Position numbers and translations under genes: made by a program
In this document: positions 11,469 through 22,859 of the stretch, one piece after another
Layout of the letters: every line of letters starts with the position of its first letter
Numbering within the stretch: the first letter of the stretch is position 1
The notes under the pieces: generated by a model
Told to the model about the DNA's origin: nothing
Database searches by the model: none
Seen by the model: the letters and a program-made list of their open reading frames with translations, nothing else
Source: Macrotrachela quadricornifera
Lineage: Eukaryota; Rotifera; Eurotatoria; Philodinida; Philodinidae
Direction: 5' to 3'
NCBI GenBank assembly: GCA_022393335.1
Contig: JAJEKB010021314.1
Span: 1,408,524-1,472,523, forward strand
DNA: 64,000 bases

Positions 11469-12444
11469 CTTAGGGATATTCAAAAGTAGTGGCGGTGGTA
11501 CCATTTTTGCTTACAGAAAGCACGAACAAATTTTCTTTTTTTATAAAAAGATAGAGCGTCTTTTGCTCTATTTTTCTATGCTATTTGATCACTATTTATC
11601 TAATATCATAGTAAAAAAATTTTGATCAACACTGTTTTTGTTGACACCTAGCTGGTTATTTTAGATTATAACAGATGAAACACTTTTGAATTTTATTTTG
11701 TCATTTTATCGTCGTTCAACAAATTATATTAAATAATCAAAATATACCACAAGAATGCACGATGAAAAGCTGCACAATTTATAAAGGACTACTTATTTTA
11801 TAACTGCACTCTTTCGTTCTCAGAACCAGGAAAACTGTGAGCGGCGAAGTGTCGACGTTGCGAATATAGGATCTTTTTTTGGTAAAAGTCGTATTCGTTT
11901 TTTCCTATGTCATCTGCTTATATTTGTTCTTTGGAAATTGTAGATCGTTTGAAGCTGCATCTTGTAGTGTATTTTGTTTTTCAAAGAAAACTATCAAAAA
12001 ATAAGAAGACGACATGGGAAAAAAGGAATACAACTTTTACCAAAAACAAGGTGCTGTTTTCGAAACGTCGAAATTTTGCCGCTCAGAGTTTTTCTCATTT
12101 TGAAAAGAAAAAAGTGCAACTACAAAACAAGCAGGTTTTTATAAATTGTAGAGCTTTTCATCCTGCAGCTTGTGGTATATTTTGATTTTTTAATACAACG
12201 TATTAAACGATGATAGAATGAAATACAAAATGCTTCACGTGTTTTGATCTAAAATAACCAGCTAGGTGTCAACAAAAACAGTGTTGATCAAAATTTTATT
12301 ACTATAATATTAGATAAATAGTGATCAAATAGCATAGAAAAATAGAGCAAAAGACGCTCTATCTTTTTATAAAAAAAGAAAATTTGTTCGTGCTTTCTGT
12401 AAGCAAAAATGGTACCACCGCCACTACTTTTGGATACCCCTAAG
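11469..12444. mobile_element. 976-bp palindromic (fold-back) DNA transposon flanked by TA
   Basis: Both ends begin CTTAGGG(A/G)TAT(T/C)CAAAAG when read inward, and both are flanked by TA (11467-11468 and 12445-12446), the target signature of Tc1/mariner-type insertion. The outer ~190 bp of the arms (11469-11661 and 12250-12444) are almost identical. The inner parts (to ~11925 and from ~12000) remain alignable as reverse complements but are clearly more diverged. Shared inner blocks include AATCAAAATATACCACAAG, GATGAAAAGCT and TTTTTGGTAAAAGT. Nearly the whole element can thus fold on itself around a ~70-bp loop. No transposase frame exists; the longest frames inside (e.g. 11907-12185) lack protein character. 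It is a non-autonomous element. Confidence 0.8.
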
Positions 12445-12446
12445 TA

Positions 12447-12899
12447 ATTTACTGATAATATGCCTTTTGAACTTCCAGATTGAATGCTATCTGGGCTACG
12501 CAAAAGATGTTGCAGATGACACTCTGTTAATAGAATAAAAGAAAAATACACTTTGTCACACGATAGATTTCACTACTTATTATAAAATTTTCTGTATGGA
12601 GGGTTCGACTAACATAGAAAGAGATTTAGTTGAAGTGAAATATAATTTTTATGTTTATGTGAATTGAAAACTCATTTTACATTTGAAAATATTTGTTCAT
12701 ATAATATGCAATGATGATAAGTTGTCAAGCTCTGTTTATCAGATAGATTAGTAATATGAATTCATATCTTTCTAGATCATTCAAAGTTATTATAAAATGC
12801 TAATTGAGTGTGAATAGTTCCTTTCTGGAAAACTTTTTATTTTTGAGAAAAAAAGAGATTAAATATAAATATATGTAGTCTATGATTAAGATATTGATT
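12447..12899. other. Non-coding spacer
   Basis: AT-rich sequence lies between the palindromic element and the 3' end of the small secreted-protein gene. No other feature was seen. Confidence 0.5.
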
Positions 12900-13277
12900 T
12901 TAACAAGTACAACCTTTGAATGTGTTTTGCTTGCATATTATATATTGATGAGTATGATCTTCAAAATAACTCCACATACGTTTTATTGTTAATGAAGGTC
13001 CATCAGCTTTTGCATCAACATCATTAATACCAACAACAAACCAGTCAGACCATGTACCACTAAACCATTGTAATTTGAATGCAACAATCTCGCCACATTT
13101 CAAATATAAATCAATATTCGTATCAAGACCAGCTTGACTCCAACGGCCTTCACCACTTGGAGAGAGTATACCTGAATCGCTACAAACAGCTTGTGTTGAT
13201 ACATTAACTGATGTTTGTTGACTATACACAGCATATATCATTGAGAAAATAATTGACAAGACATTTGAATTTTTCAT
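12900..13277 (-). CDS. Small secreted cysteine-containing protein, unknown family
   Basis: This is an intron-less 125-residue frame from the ATG at 13277 to TAA at 12900. Residues 1-20 form a signal peptide (hydrophobic core VLSIIFSMIYAVYS) with a likely cut before or after QQ. The mature part has five Cys (AVCSD, LKCGE, IICKQ, KGCTC) and many aromatics (GRWSQAG, WFSGTWSDWFVVGIND, RMWSYF), suggesting a compact β-rich extracellular domain. A TATA box lies just upstream, which supports a real, expressed gene. I do not recognise the family; a rotifer-specific secreted protein is plausible. Confidence 0.6.
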   Translation of the reverse strand: MKNSNVLSIIFSMIYAVYSQQTSVNVSTQAVCSDSGILSPSGEGRWSQAGLDTNIDLYLKCGEIVAFKLQWFSGTWSDWFVVGINDVDAKADGPSLTIKRMWSYFEDHTHQYIICKQNTFKGCTC

Positions 13278-13302
13278 TGTACAAACTGATATCTTTCTTT
13301 CA

Positions 13303-13312
13303 CTTTTATATA
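13303..13312 (-). promoter_or_regulatory. TATA box of the small secreted-protein gene
   Basis: The minus strand reads TATATAAAAG, ending about 25 nt before the ATG at 13277. The 5' leader must therefore be very short, unless transcription starts further upstream. Confidence 0.5.
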
Positions 13313-13319
13313 ATGCTAC

Positions 13320-15298
13320 AGTAAATCAGATTACTCACTCTTTTTTAATTTGTGTCACAAATCGAATGAGTATACTGCTGTTATATATACTGCTCGAAAT
13401 GAAATGAATTTCTCATGAAAAATAGATGATTTACCCTCTGACGTTTCTTTTTGAATAAGAAATCATTTTTCACTTATTCACCATTGTGGGAAGAACCAGT
13501 TATTTGCATATACTTCCGCTTTTTAGCATATTTATTTTGGTGAATGAATATTTTAAATAAATAATCATACCTTACTTAAATGTAAAAGGTGAAGTATTTT
13601 TATTACGATATTACAGAAGAAGTGAGAAACTACGCAGTGAAAAGTAATACATTCTAACGCAATTTTTAAGCAATTAACAATATAAAAGACATGTCAATCT
13701 ATTGCGAAGTTCGAAAATATAATGCAGTTTATAGCAAAAGCTATTTACGAGTTATGAATCAATACCTTGAAAGATTTTTTAGGCGAAGAGAATTTTTATT
13801 TTTATTTTTATGGAGCTTAAGTAAGGCTGTTTGTTGATGAAAATTACGCTCAATGTTTCTGTTGTTCAGTATATTTTGTCGTAACTTAAGATTTTCAACT
13901 TTTAAAAGCATTATATATACGGACTGTGTTAAAATGTAAGAAACTATTGACAAACTTTGTTGTGCTTTTAAAAAGACATTACCATCCAAAAAAGTGGATT
14001 CTTTTCGTATTTCTATAGTTATATATAAATAAATGTCTTATTTAATAGTGTATTTAAAAAAACATTTAGATGACTAATCATTTCTATTGTAACAAGTCGG
14101 TCGTTGAAGTTTCAGCATTTATAAATCTATAGGGATATAGATGAAAGGTTTGTATAAAATCTAGTCTTGCATAGAAGAAGTTTTGTACTCGACAAACTTT
14201 CTTAGTTCTACTCTTTCTTTTAGCAATACTTTGTTTCATCTGGTTAAAGAAATCAAAATAACAATAAGAGATTATTGGAAATGACGCAGAAATCAAAAGA
14301 ATTAAATAATTTTCGATTCAATTATAACAATTTTATTTTTAAAACTCTATCAATATTGCCATATATGAATTTTTTTGATCATTTAACATGTTGTGTTGAA
14401 TTTGTACAGAAAGAGATGGAGGTTATCAATAGTGTAACAATCACTTAAACCGACAAGCGTGTATAAACTACAATGGCCTTTAAAAAGCCACTAAATTTTA
14501 AAGTCAACTCCGACATATATAATTTCAAGAGAAAAACGCATCAATATATAATAATAAAAACCAATAGCACTTGCGCCTATTTTTTACTAAGCTAAAAAAC
14601 TGATAGAATTATGATTGTCAACAACCACCAATCATTTAAATGTTCTGTTAATTTTGATATTATACGTGAATTATTTTGCATATCATTTTAATCTCTGAAT
14701 TGTTAAATTTCTTTGAAACTATCCAAATCCCTCAATACCGTAGACAACGTCCCTAAATTAGAAGACACTTTTAAGGAGTGATGTGCTCAACGTAATAGAA
14801 GATCCCACCTTTGTTCGCTAATTTTCTTGAAAAATTGGTGTTTTAATTAATTAGGATTGACCAAGAGTTCGTAGAACGATGTTTAAAGTTTTATAAAATA
14901 CTTAAAATCGAAAGATTTTTTTCATGAGTACAAAATAAAATGTCTCGTCTATAATTCTAACTGTCTTTCAGATAGAGTCTAAAGTACAGTGAATATATGA
15001 ACATTTCTCGTTCGGGGTTTGAATATATTTAGGATTTACCAAAAGGTCAATCTGATATTTAATAGAAAGCACGATTCGGAAATGCTGATTTATTCACACG
15101 AAGAAACTAAGTGAATCGAATGAACTAATCCAATGAACAATCTTTCACTCTATATACCGTCAAATGTAATATTTAAGTACATGAGTCAAGAAAATACCAT
15201 ATGAGAGAGAGAGAGAAAAACGTGCGAAATTCAGAAATATATTCGAACTCTGGACGAGAAGTGTTTATATATTCGCTGTATTATAGATTTTATCTAAA
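13320..15298. other. Non-coding interval
   Basis: Short minus-strand frames (13759-13989 and 14084-14296) show no domain or splice support. A GA-rich microsatellite lies at ~15203-15220. No gene is supported. Confidence 0.4.
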
Positions 15299-15937
15299 AG
15301 ACTGTTAGAATTAACTATTTATCATAAACCAATTGCTGGACCATATATTTTACCATATACATCTGAGCACCCACGTCGTACACATCAAAATATATCAGAT
15401 GGTGCTCTATTACGTGCTGTTCACATTTGTTCCAATATGCATGATTTTAATTCAGAACTTGGTCGTGTTGATGTATCATTATCATTGAATGGTTATCCAC
15501 TAAATTTCATTATCAAATAATTTCATGGATTTCTTCTTTCAAGCAGTCTTATGGCTGGATTCAAACTAGTGAATAAACAAATTTATCAACGTATATATAA
15601 AATGCTACTACATCAATCAACAAGATGTGAAATAAAACTTAATAAAATGACCAAAAATCCAATTGATAAATCATTCGTATTGCAACCACAAATGTGGAAA
15701 TCAAAACGGATGTATCCAAAATATTCATTTGGCAGTAGACAATCGATTATTCTACGAAAAGAATTCATGGAATGGTGTAAAGAATATTATGCATATTCAG
15801 ATTGCAACGTTGATGATGTTAAAGTTCAATTGATAGTAAACACTTATCGTACTCTCAAGAATTTCTTCAATCATAACAAATCTCGAATAATGAGGACAAA
15901 TACAACGATAACAAGTAGCAGCGCAAGAAAAACATAA
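15299..15937 (+). mobile_element. Retroelement C-terminal fragment (reverse-transcriptase thumb and tail)
   Basis: One frame runs through a single TAA (15518-15520). Before it, LTIYHKPIAGPYILPYTSEH, then a helix with LLRAVHICS, and SLNGYPLNFIIK match the post-palm region of Penelope-like reverse transcriptases ('S.YRKP....Y....S.HP...RA......NGYP..'). After it, ~128 residues continue (IYKMLLHQSTRCEIKLNKM, VLQPQMWKSKRMYPKYSFGS, DDVKVQLIVNTYRTL). The catalytic palm lies upstream and is missing. This differs from the copy at 5.4 kb: it has no GIY-YIG domain, and its tail looks like a lineage-specific C-terminus. The stop and missing N-terminus make it inactive. Confidence 0.6.
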
Positions 15938-16270
15938 AATATCCAGAATGTGGGTCGAAATTGAATGGGATCATGGTAATTAGTGAAATCTCGGCTTTCT
16001 TGAACAAATAGTTGAATCATGCAACGACCCGTTTCTTGAAACATATGTATGAGAAAAAATGAATCTCAAAGAATGATAGGAACAAGTACAGCTCAATGAG
16101 CTCGAAGGATTTGCTACCCTGAAACAGTTAGCTTTGATCCAAGAAGAAATTAAACAACATAATAAAATCAATGCAGTAGAAAAAACGCAACAAGCAGATA
16201 AAGAACAAACAAATCCAATGTCAAAAATAAAATGCTGCGAACTTTGTGGTTCCACTATTAATTTAAAACT
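15938..16270 (+). other. Degenerate downstream coding tail of the retroelement fragment
   Basis: The + strand keeps protein-like pieces in one register broken by stops: LNELEGFATLKQLALIQEEI, a Gln/Glu/Lys-rich helix, then KCCELCGSTIN, a CxxC-type knuckle (~16080-16265). It is probably the continuation of the preceding element. The longest open frame here on the minus strand is a shadow. Confidence 0.35.
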
Positions 16271-16273
16271 CAC

Positions 16274-16915
16274 GTTTATTTTCTTTTTTCATTACACATG
16301 TCATACAGAGTAACATTTTGACCTTTGCAAAATAAATACAAATAGAAATACAAATCATTGAATTAAACTGTTCAATTTCTTATTGTGCACAAGCCAAACA
16401 TTCATTTAAAATATCTTTCCTTTCATATACAATATGCTATACAACAACAGACTAAAAGATAACTCATCGTCACCCTAAAATCCAGCATATAATTTATTCA
16501 TACATGATATATAAGGTTATAGTATAAGTAATGGAGGATCTGTATTTCATACAACAACAACGAAAATAATATCTTGAATGAAAGGTTATATCAGGAAAAT
16601 ACAGCCTGATGAAAGATCCATCGAAAAAACTCTGAATTATTGTGCATTGTTAGTGTTCTTTCTTGAAACGTTTCATCATATAGTTATAGAATGTTATTCA
16701 CTCACCGTTGATTGATGGTGCAATGAATGGTAGACTCTAATGACACTTAGAATCTTAGAAAACACATAGAATTTAACATCAAAATGTTCAGAAGGGTTTA
16801 ATCTATCTATTCATATATAATTCGCTGGATTATAGTAATGAAAATCAAAAGAAGCCAATGCAGTTTTACACGCCTCCGTCCTATCCTACGTCTGCGCGTG
16901 AGCATCTATCTTATT
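16274..16915. other. Non-coding spacer
   Basis: No gene, RNA or repeat was recognised. I searched here specifically for the missing CorA C-terminus (G-M-N and two membrane helices) on the minus strand and did not find it. Confidence 0.4.
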
Positions 16916-17979
16916 TCAACAGACAGAGCATTTTGAAGTCGACCGATATGAATTCAGTTTATTTTCCATTTGGGTAATCGAATCATTGACTTGTATAACA
17001 TGATCAAATAAATCTTTCAAATATATTTTTGTGCTCTCTTGTATAATTTGAGTTTCTTCTTCTTTTTGTAATATAATTATAATTTCTTTTAATGGTGAAA
17101 TACTTGAACGTAAATAGAACATGCGATGTTTCATCTCATAGATTGATTCTAATGTTTTACGTTTAAGTGTTTTCATAGCTTGATTATCAATAGTGTCAAC
17201 TTTCATACGCATTTTATCCAAAACATCCGCATAGTGGTCAACAATGATATCGATCAGTGAATAGAATAAATAGTCGACTTTTAATTTTCTTAAACGACCT
17301 TTACCGTGTCGAATGCGATCTATAGTTTGAGAATTAGTAATTGAGAAGAAGAAAATGCCGAAAAGACAACTCACTTTTAATTGAATCGAATAGATCTTTG
17401 GGTGTTTGTTGAAAGGTTATGAGAATATTTTCTTTTAAATAGAAGCTGATTTGTTCGATAATGATATCTTCAGAACTGCCAAGATCGCGAAAAATGAGTT
17501 TGCAAACGAGAAAGAGTGCATCATTGAAAATATCCAGTTTGGTTTGTTGTTTTGTGGTCATGATATCAGTTTTTACAAGAGTATGGATATCATAACGATT
17601 ACCGAGCTGATCAATAATATCTTGTTGATGAACACCATCGACATCGATCCCTAAAAAAAACAAGTCATTCGTTTTTTGCTGTCAACTTCAGTTTACAAGG
17701 GCAATTTACAAGTCATGGGTGTTGTAGCTACCAGTGATGCCTGTGGAATATCATCAACTTTTGTGTAATTTTCCTCATTGAATGACACTTCATCGTATGT
17801 AAATACATTGAGCTGTACTGGTTGTCTAAATATTTGAAGAAAAACAAAGAACCATTGATGCAAGTATTCAGTCGATCCTATGACTTACGTCGCGATGTGC
17901 ACAAGAGTATCGGATGAAGAGGCGCCAAAAGCATATTGTGTCAATCGTTGATTGATCGATCCTCGAAGTTTCAAAAAGC
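16916..17979 (-). CDS. CorA-like Mg2+ transporter cytosolic domain, lacking the membrane segment (5' end unresolved)
   Basis: Four minus-strand exons join in frame: 17889-17979, 17710-17825, 17375-17650 and 16916-17319. The introns are GT-AG, of 63, 59 and 55 nt. The joined product reads QPVQLNVFTYDE, then MTWIDVDGVHQQDIIDQLG, DIHTLVKTDIMT, GKGRLRKLKVDYLFYSLIDI, then KHRMFYLRSSISPLKEII and YLKDLFDHVIQVNDSITQ. This matches bacterial CorA from the β-sheet domain into the long stalk helix. The family then continues into two transmembrane helices with the GMN pore motif. Here it ends instead in a polar tail with KCSVC and TAA, so no ion path is encoded. The first exon is missing or unrecognised. 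It may be a truncated pseudogene or a soluble derivative. The bacterial-like family and introns suggest an old transfer, which is inference. Confidence 0.7.
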
Positions 17980-18689
17980 CTAAAAAAGTTTTGTTTTAGA
18001 TTTAACATTCAAGTGTGATTTTTCGAAATAATTGTCCTTAACAAGAGCTACAAACACATTTATAAGTTTTCCATTTCACTATGTTTATAACTCGGCAAGG
18101 TTCAACTCTATGACGCGATTTTCAAGAAGAAAAAAAGCTGACTCCAATCTCAGGAAGTTCCGGTGGAATTCCATGGAGTACCAGAGTCCTCAAAAATAAT
18201 ATATTATATATTTTCTTCTCCATATCTACAAATTCAGTACTCTCTAATTACTTGATTACTGAATTGAGCTCAACGTGGTACTAACGGTAATTAGTGATAG
18301 TTAAGATAAATTCTCAAATTATAACGTATGAACAAGAAAATATTGTATATTCTACTTTCAAAGAATCAAGAATTCGAAATAATTTGGAGTACTGTAGTGT
18401 GCTTTTTCTCCCTAAATGACTTTGAGAAATTAAAATAAGACCTCGCCACCTTTTATGTAACGTATTATTGAATCAGTATAATGTTTTAGTTTTGAGTAGT
18501 AGTCTCAAAGATGGTTCGCAGCTAATTGGCTATAATTCAGTGCTCAATCATTTTAATCTCCAAACGCTCAACTGACATCCGTCTGGATCCCAGCCAGTTT
18601 CATTTTGACGCTATACACATATGGCATGAGGTCTAACTTTGCCGCGTTAGATATGCCCTCTCGAAGATTGGTAGAGCACCATTCGATAC

Positions 18690-19290
18690 AAACTCCCACT
18701 TGATAAAATAGAAAAAATACATAAAGTTAGCATTTTGATATATTTCATTTGTAGAGGCTTTGCAGAAGAAACTAATGAGGGAACTAAAAAGAAGACAACT
18801 GCATTTGAGCTATAGTGAATATCATGTCTTTTATTATTCATTCCAAAATAGAATACACTGATCTGTTCGCTGAACAACTCGGTAACGCTAGCAGTTATAC
18901 AGTTCAAGTTTTTACAATTATAAAGAGCAATCTTCGAATTATAAGTCCTCATGAGAACCATAATATTTGAAAGATTTAATTAGGATTTTCCTAAGGCTTT
19001 CCAGAGATTCTCTAGAAAATATATGAAAACTCCGCGAAAATCTTGCATGTATTATGATTCTCATGAGAACTTATACCCCGAAGATTGCTCTTCTTAACAG
19101 CATTATGGAGTTATTCAGCAACCAAATGAGTATATTCTATTTTGAAATGGATAGTAAAAGACATGATGTCTACTATAGCTCAAATGCAATAATATTCCTT
19201 TTAGTTCCTTTATTAATGTCTCCTGGAAAGCCTTTACAAGTGAAATATATCCAAGTACTACCTTCATTTATTCTTTCTATTTCATTAAGT
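18690..19290. repeat. Diverged inverted repeat with ~260-bp arms
   Basis: The minus-strand frame at 18647-18961 and the plus-strand frame at 19054-19311 encode similar peptides: MVLMRTYNSKIAL versus MILMRTYTPKIAL; NKRHDIHYSSNAVVFFLVP versus SKRHDVYYSSNAIIFLLVP. The DNA therefore forms two reverse-complement arms about a centre near 19005. Similarity extends outward to CTATTT(T/C)AT(C/T)AAGT. The peptide resemblance follows from the DNA symmetry and does not demonstrate coding. It is likely an old fold-back element. Confidence 0.55.
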
Positions 19291-19311
19291 AGGTATTCGT
19301 ACGGACGTTAG

Positions 19312-21073
19312 GTGTACAATACGCGCCCATTCAATCGGTGGGCGTTTGAGGGTTAAAAACATAGTGCTGGTTTATAAATACATTACATAAAGGCAGCGAG
19401 ACCTCATTTAGAAGTATGAATTCTGTTCCACAAAATACATCAGAATCCAAATTTGAAAGTTGCGTTATACAGGCGAATCCTATCCAGTTCACTTATGTGT
19501 CAAACGGCATATAGAATAGTTTTCTGCGATTTTTTGATGACCAAAAACAAATAAAATACTAAAAATGCCTTAGAAAGACCGATTCTTTCATGTTGAACGA
19601 CAATACGTAGCAGCATTTATTCTTATTTTGAAACATGTCTACCTGGAATAGATATTACCATGAAACACTGAACTGCTTAGAAAATTTCATCGATTCTTAT
19701 AGAGAATATTACACTTGATTAGTCGAATTAGTATGATTTCAATACTGAGATGAAAATTCTGCGGACCATGTGAAGATCTACATTTTTGAAATAGCATTTT
19801 GTTGAATTCTGAGATTGATCTGTTCACAAGAACATGTTTCCATCGATCCTTGCTGATATTCGACGTGATCGAATGAAATTAGGTCGCTTAATGTTATCTT
19901 ATTTGTAAATATCTCGTCTTTCGGGGTTTCTTCTGTTAATAATATCTGAACTTTGTTAATAGTAACACTGAATATCCTAAGTTTTAATCAATCATGAGAG
20001 AAACATATTGCACGAACAATAGTGAAGTGAAAAAATGAATGAATGAGAATGCGTGTGAAACGCAAAAATGGCTCGGTTGATGTATAGTTTTCTGTTGTGC
20101 ATTTTGTTAAGAGCAAAAGAATCGTTTGATTCAATTTTCTGGAAAAAACTTTAAAAAATCTAAGACAAATTTTGATGGAATGCAAATGTTATTAAACACT
20201 TCGCTTTCATTTTTGCTCAACAGAGAACTCAAACTCCTTCAACCTGATCTCATTATAACCTTCTTTTAAAGTTCAGTTAGGTTGAAGCTTTTTTACAAGT
20301 CAAATAAGTGGTCACTTCGACGTCCTCTATGCTTTTCATATCAACTGAACTTTTAACAGCAAAAACGTAAGTGTTTTTAAAAATGTGTATCGAAAAGATA
20401 GACTCAGACACAAATGATTTGTTGACCATTTCTACACTGTATCATTTCAATCTAGGGAACATTTGTAAGGAATTATGTTTCATTTACTCTTCATTAGATA
20501 TTTCCGACCGAAATACAAGAAAATGACCTCTCTAATTCATCAAAGGACATATTTTCAGAGAATGCGCTCTCGAAAAACGTAATTTTTGAGAAAAGGATCG
20601 AAAATGACCTATTGCTATAGACGTATGCATTGAAGATTTCATTCTCGCAGCTGTTAGTTGTTCATCGAATTTTCTATGAGAAACCGACATAAACTCTCCA
20701 GCTGTGCTTAGGATTTTAATCGCATTTTTACAGTTTGTAGAAATATTGTGCAGCTTCTCACGGTTTCATAGAATGCAAAAAATCGAGCAAGAATATATTT
20801 ATGCACTATGCATTACTCAATTCATCTCCATTCATGTATTTTACCCCGCATCCTTAAAAAGAAACATTTTCAAAAGGTTCTTATTAATTTTCTGAAAACA
20901 TGACTTTTTATGAGAAAATAACAACGAGTACGGAGTATCTCAATATAGTACATTTGTAAGTTTTATTCTATTTTAAACCATAAAGTCTGACATAACTTTT
21001 GTTCTGATCAGATTTTTAGAATTTGATTCCAGGGATTTAAAACATAAAAACTACTAGTAGTGAGTGGTGCCCA
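19312..21073. other. Non-coding interval
   Basis: Only short stop-limited frames occur (e.g. 19988-20185, 20704-20895), without splice or domain support. No repeat or RNA gene was recognised. Confidence 0.4.
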
Positions 21074-22833
21074 CTAAAGGGATTTTTTGGATATGTGACT
21101 CAATTTCAGTATAAAATACGCCCAGATTAGAAGCCGATTAGTTGATTGTAATTTAGCACATATAATTCCAAAATTTTCTTGATAGTATAACTTTTCACAT
21201 TTTTCAAGAAATGAAGCTGCGGTTTCGTGAAACAGTAACAATTCATCATAAGTTTGAGAGCACTGAAGATATGATTCACACGCCTAATAAACCTGGTATA
21301 GCGTCTCTTCGAAGTAGGATCCGTAGTATCAAGAATTGTTGCGAAGCGGTGAGGATTAGGAGAGGTGTCTGAAAATGTTTTTTAACCGAGATAGTACAAG
21401 GAACGCGTGAGCCATTGAAGCTCGCTAGACTCACGTCAGTCGAATGTGTTCATACCTGTTTTCTTCTCTTCTTGTGCTTCACTTTTCCATTTGTCAACTT
21501 TGATTTCGGTCACAACGACAGCAGCACTTGTTTCGTGTTTCTTTTGAGCATCTGAAAAACAGCAAAAATATCTATAGCAGTTTCTCGTCTATCCTATCAC
21601 CCGAGCTTTGTTGTCTTGCAGGTCTATAATCAGTTTCAAGAAACAAGCGTCGGTTTTTGAGAATACTTGCCAATGATTTCCACCCTCGAGAAAATAGATG
21701 TTAAACCAAATTCTGTCAGTTGGATTTTTACATTTGTGAAGTATTCTGAGATTTTGATTTAATGACCAGAACTTTTCAGAAAAACCTCTCTGTTCGATTT
21801 CTTTAGTAAGGAACGTTTGTTTTCCATTTTGAAAAAGGCTTTTCAATTTGTCAGCTGAAATCAGAAAGAGTATTGCTTATCACTCGCTCTTGCATATATG
21901 TGCTAGGAAGAAATGAACTATTAGTTTCCCCCTTTTCAACCACTTTTGAAGCCGTTTTCTAGTGTTTGGCTAGCTGAGAATTTCAAGTTCCAGGAACAGA
22001 TACATGATGACGGTGTCTTGTCAACGATATTTGTCTCAAAATCAAACACACTCAATATTGTCTATGATTCTCTTACCAATCGATCTTTTGTCCGACGGAG
22101 AGATGGGAATCACTGGTTCCAAAAGTGGAGTAGGAGACTCAATCTCTTTGAGTTGAATCATGTGAAGATCAGGTGCTGGTTGTAATCAGGCGACAACTTT
22201 GAACTGTCGAGCAGGAGGAAGAAGAATTTCTTCCTCGGATTTCAAATACGAATGATGACTGATATTTTTACCCGAGTCACAATCGATGGTGAAAATTGTT
22301 CTCGCCCCTGTTGTGCCCAAAAATTCTTCATCTTCGTGTACTTCAATGCTTGATATGCACGATGAGAACCCCCACCAAATGAAAGTTTTTTCTGCTGGGT
22401 ATTGTTTGCTTAAGTCCATTTTCACTCCTCGATAGACAAAACTACGCGTGGGCGGGAGTCGAGCAAGAGCAGTAAGAATCAATTTGAGGTAGAGAAACCA
22501 TGGTTTCAGTTTTTGTCGATCTTCATCACGAAGAGCGGCATTGAGGATGTAATAAAGACACTTCGTGTGAGGCTCCCATTCCATCGTGTAGAGCATAATA
22601 GATGCTGATTCATCTTGTGACAGACCATCGGCAGGATCTTTGCATCTTTGTTTGGCTATATCCACATAATCTTGCACTGAGGGTAAAATGGAAAGAAGTG
22701 GCTCGACGGCTTCTTCGAGTGACACCAAAGATTTTTCGTCATAACCTTTAATAGGCATCAACATCTTGTGCGTTTCACCAGCTATGTCAGAGACTCGCAT
22801 ATTTTGCGTTATAGCTACGTCACCTGTGGCCAT
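21074..22833 (-). pseudogene. Arginine-type ADP-ribosyltransferase (ART) gene with in-frame TGA and downstream exons
   Basis: The ATG at 22833 begins a 215-residue frame that transfers ADP-ribose from NAD+ to protein by family inference. The R-S-ExE site is visible: FVYRGVKMD (Arg), WWGFSSC (Ser) and KSEEEILLPPARQFKVVA (E-x-E). A TGA at 22186-22188 then cuts the last β-strand, which is still encoded in the same frame (LQPAPDLHMIQLKEIESPTP). Reading on, a donor GTAAGA at 22076 and an acceptor at 21855 join the frame to exon 21601-21854 (ADKLKSLFQNG, GFSEKFWSLNQNLRILHKC, NHWQVFSKTDACFL). Further exon-like frames lie at 21456-21551 (KKHETSAAVVVTEIKVDKW) and 21074-21368 (CSQTYDELLLFHETAASFLE, tag stop at 21074), but their junctions do not keep frame. 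The ART core is complete enough to fold only if the TGA is bypassed. The C-terminal region is unrecognised. Confidence 0.7.
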
Positions 22834-22859
22834 TAGAACAGTATGATGTCTTAAATCAA

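Noticed and set aside
15980..16273. 97-residue minus-strand ORF
   Set aside because: The plus strand carries better protein-like sequence continuing the retroelement (LKQLALIQEEI, KCCELCGS); the minus frame is a shadow.
21946..22185. Plus-strand ORF beside the ADP-ribosyltransferase
   Set aside because: It is antisense to the ART C-terminal strand and following intron.
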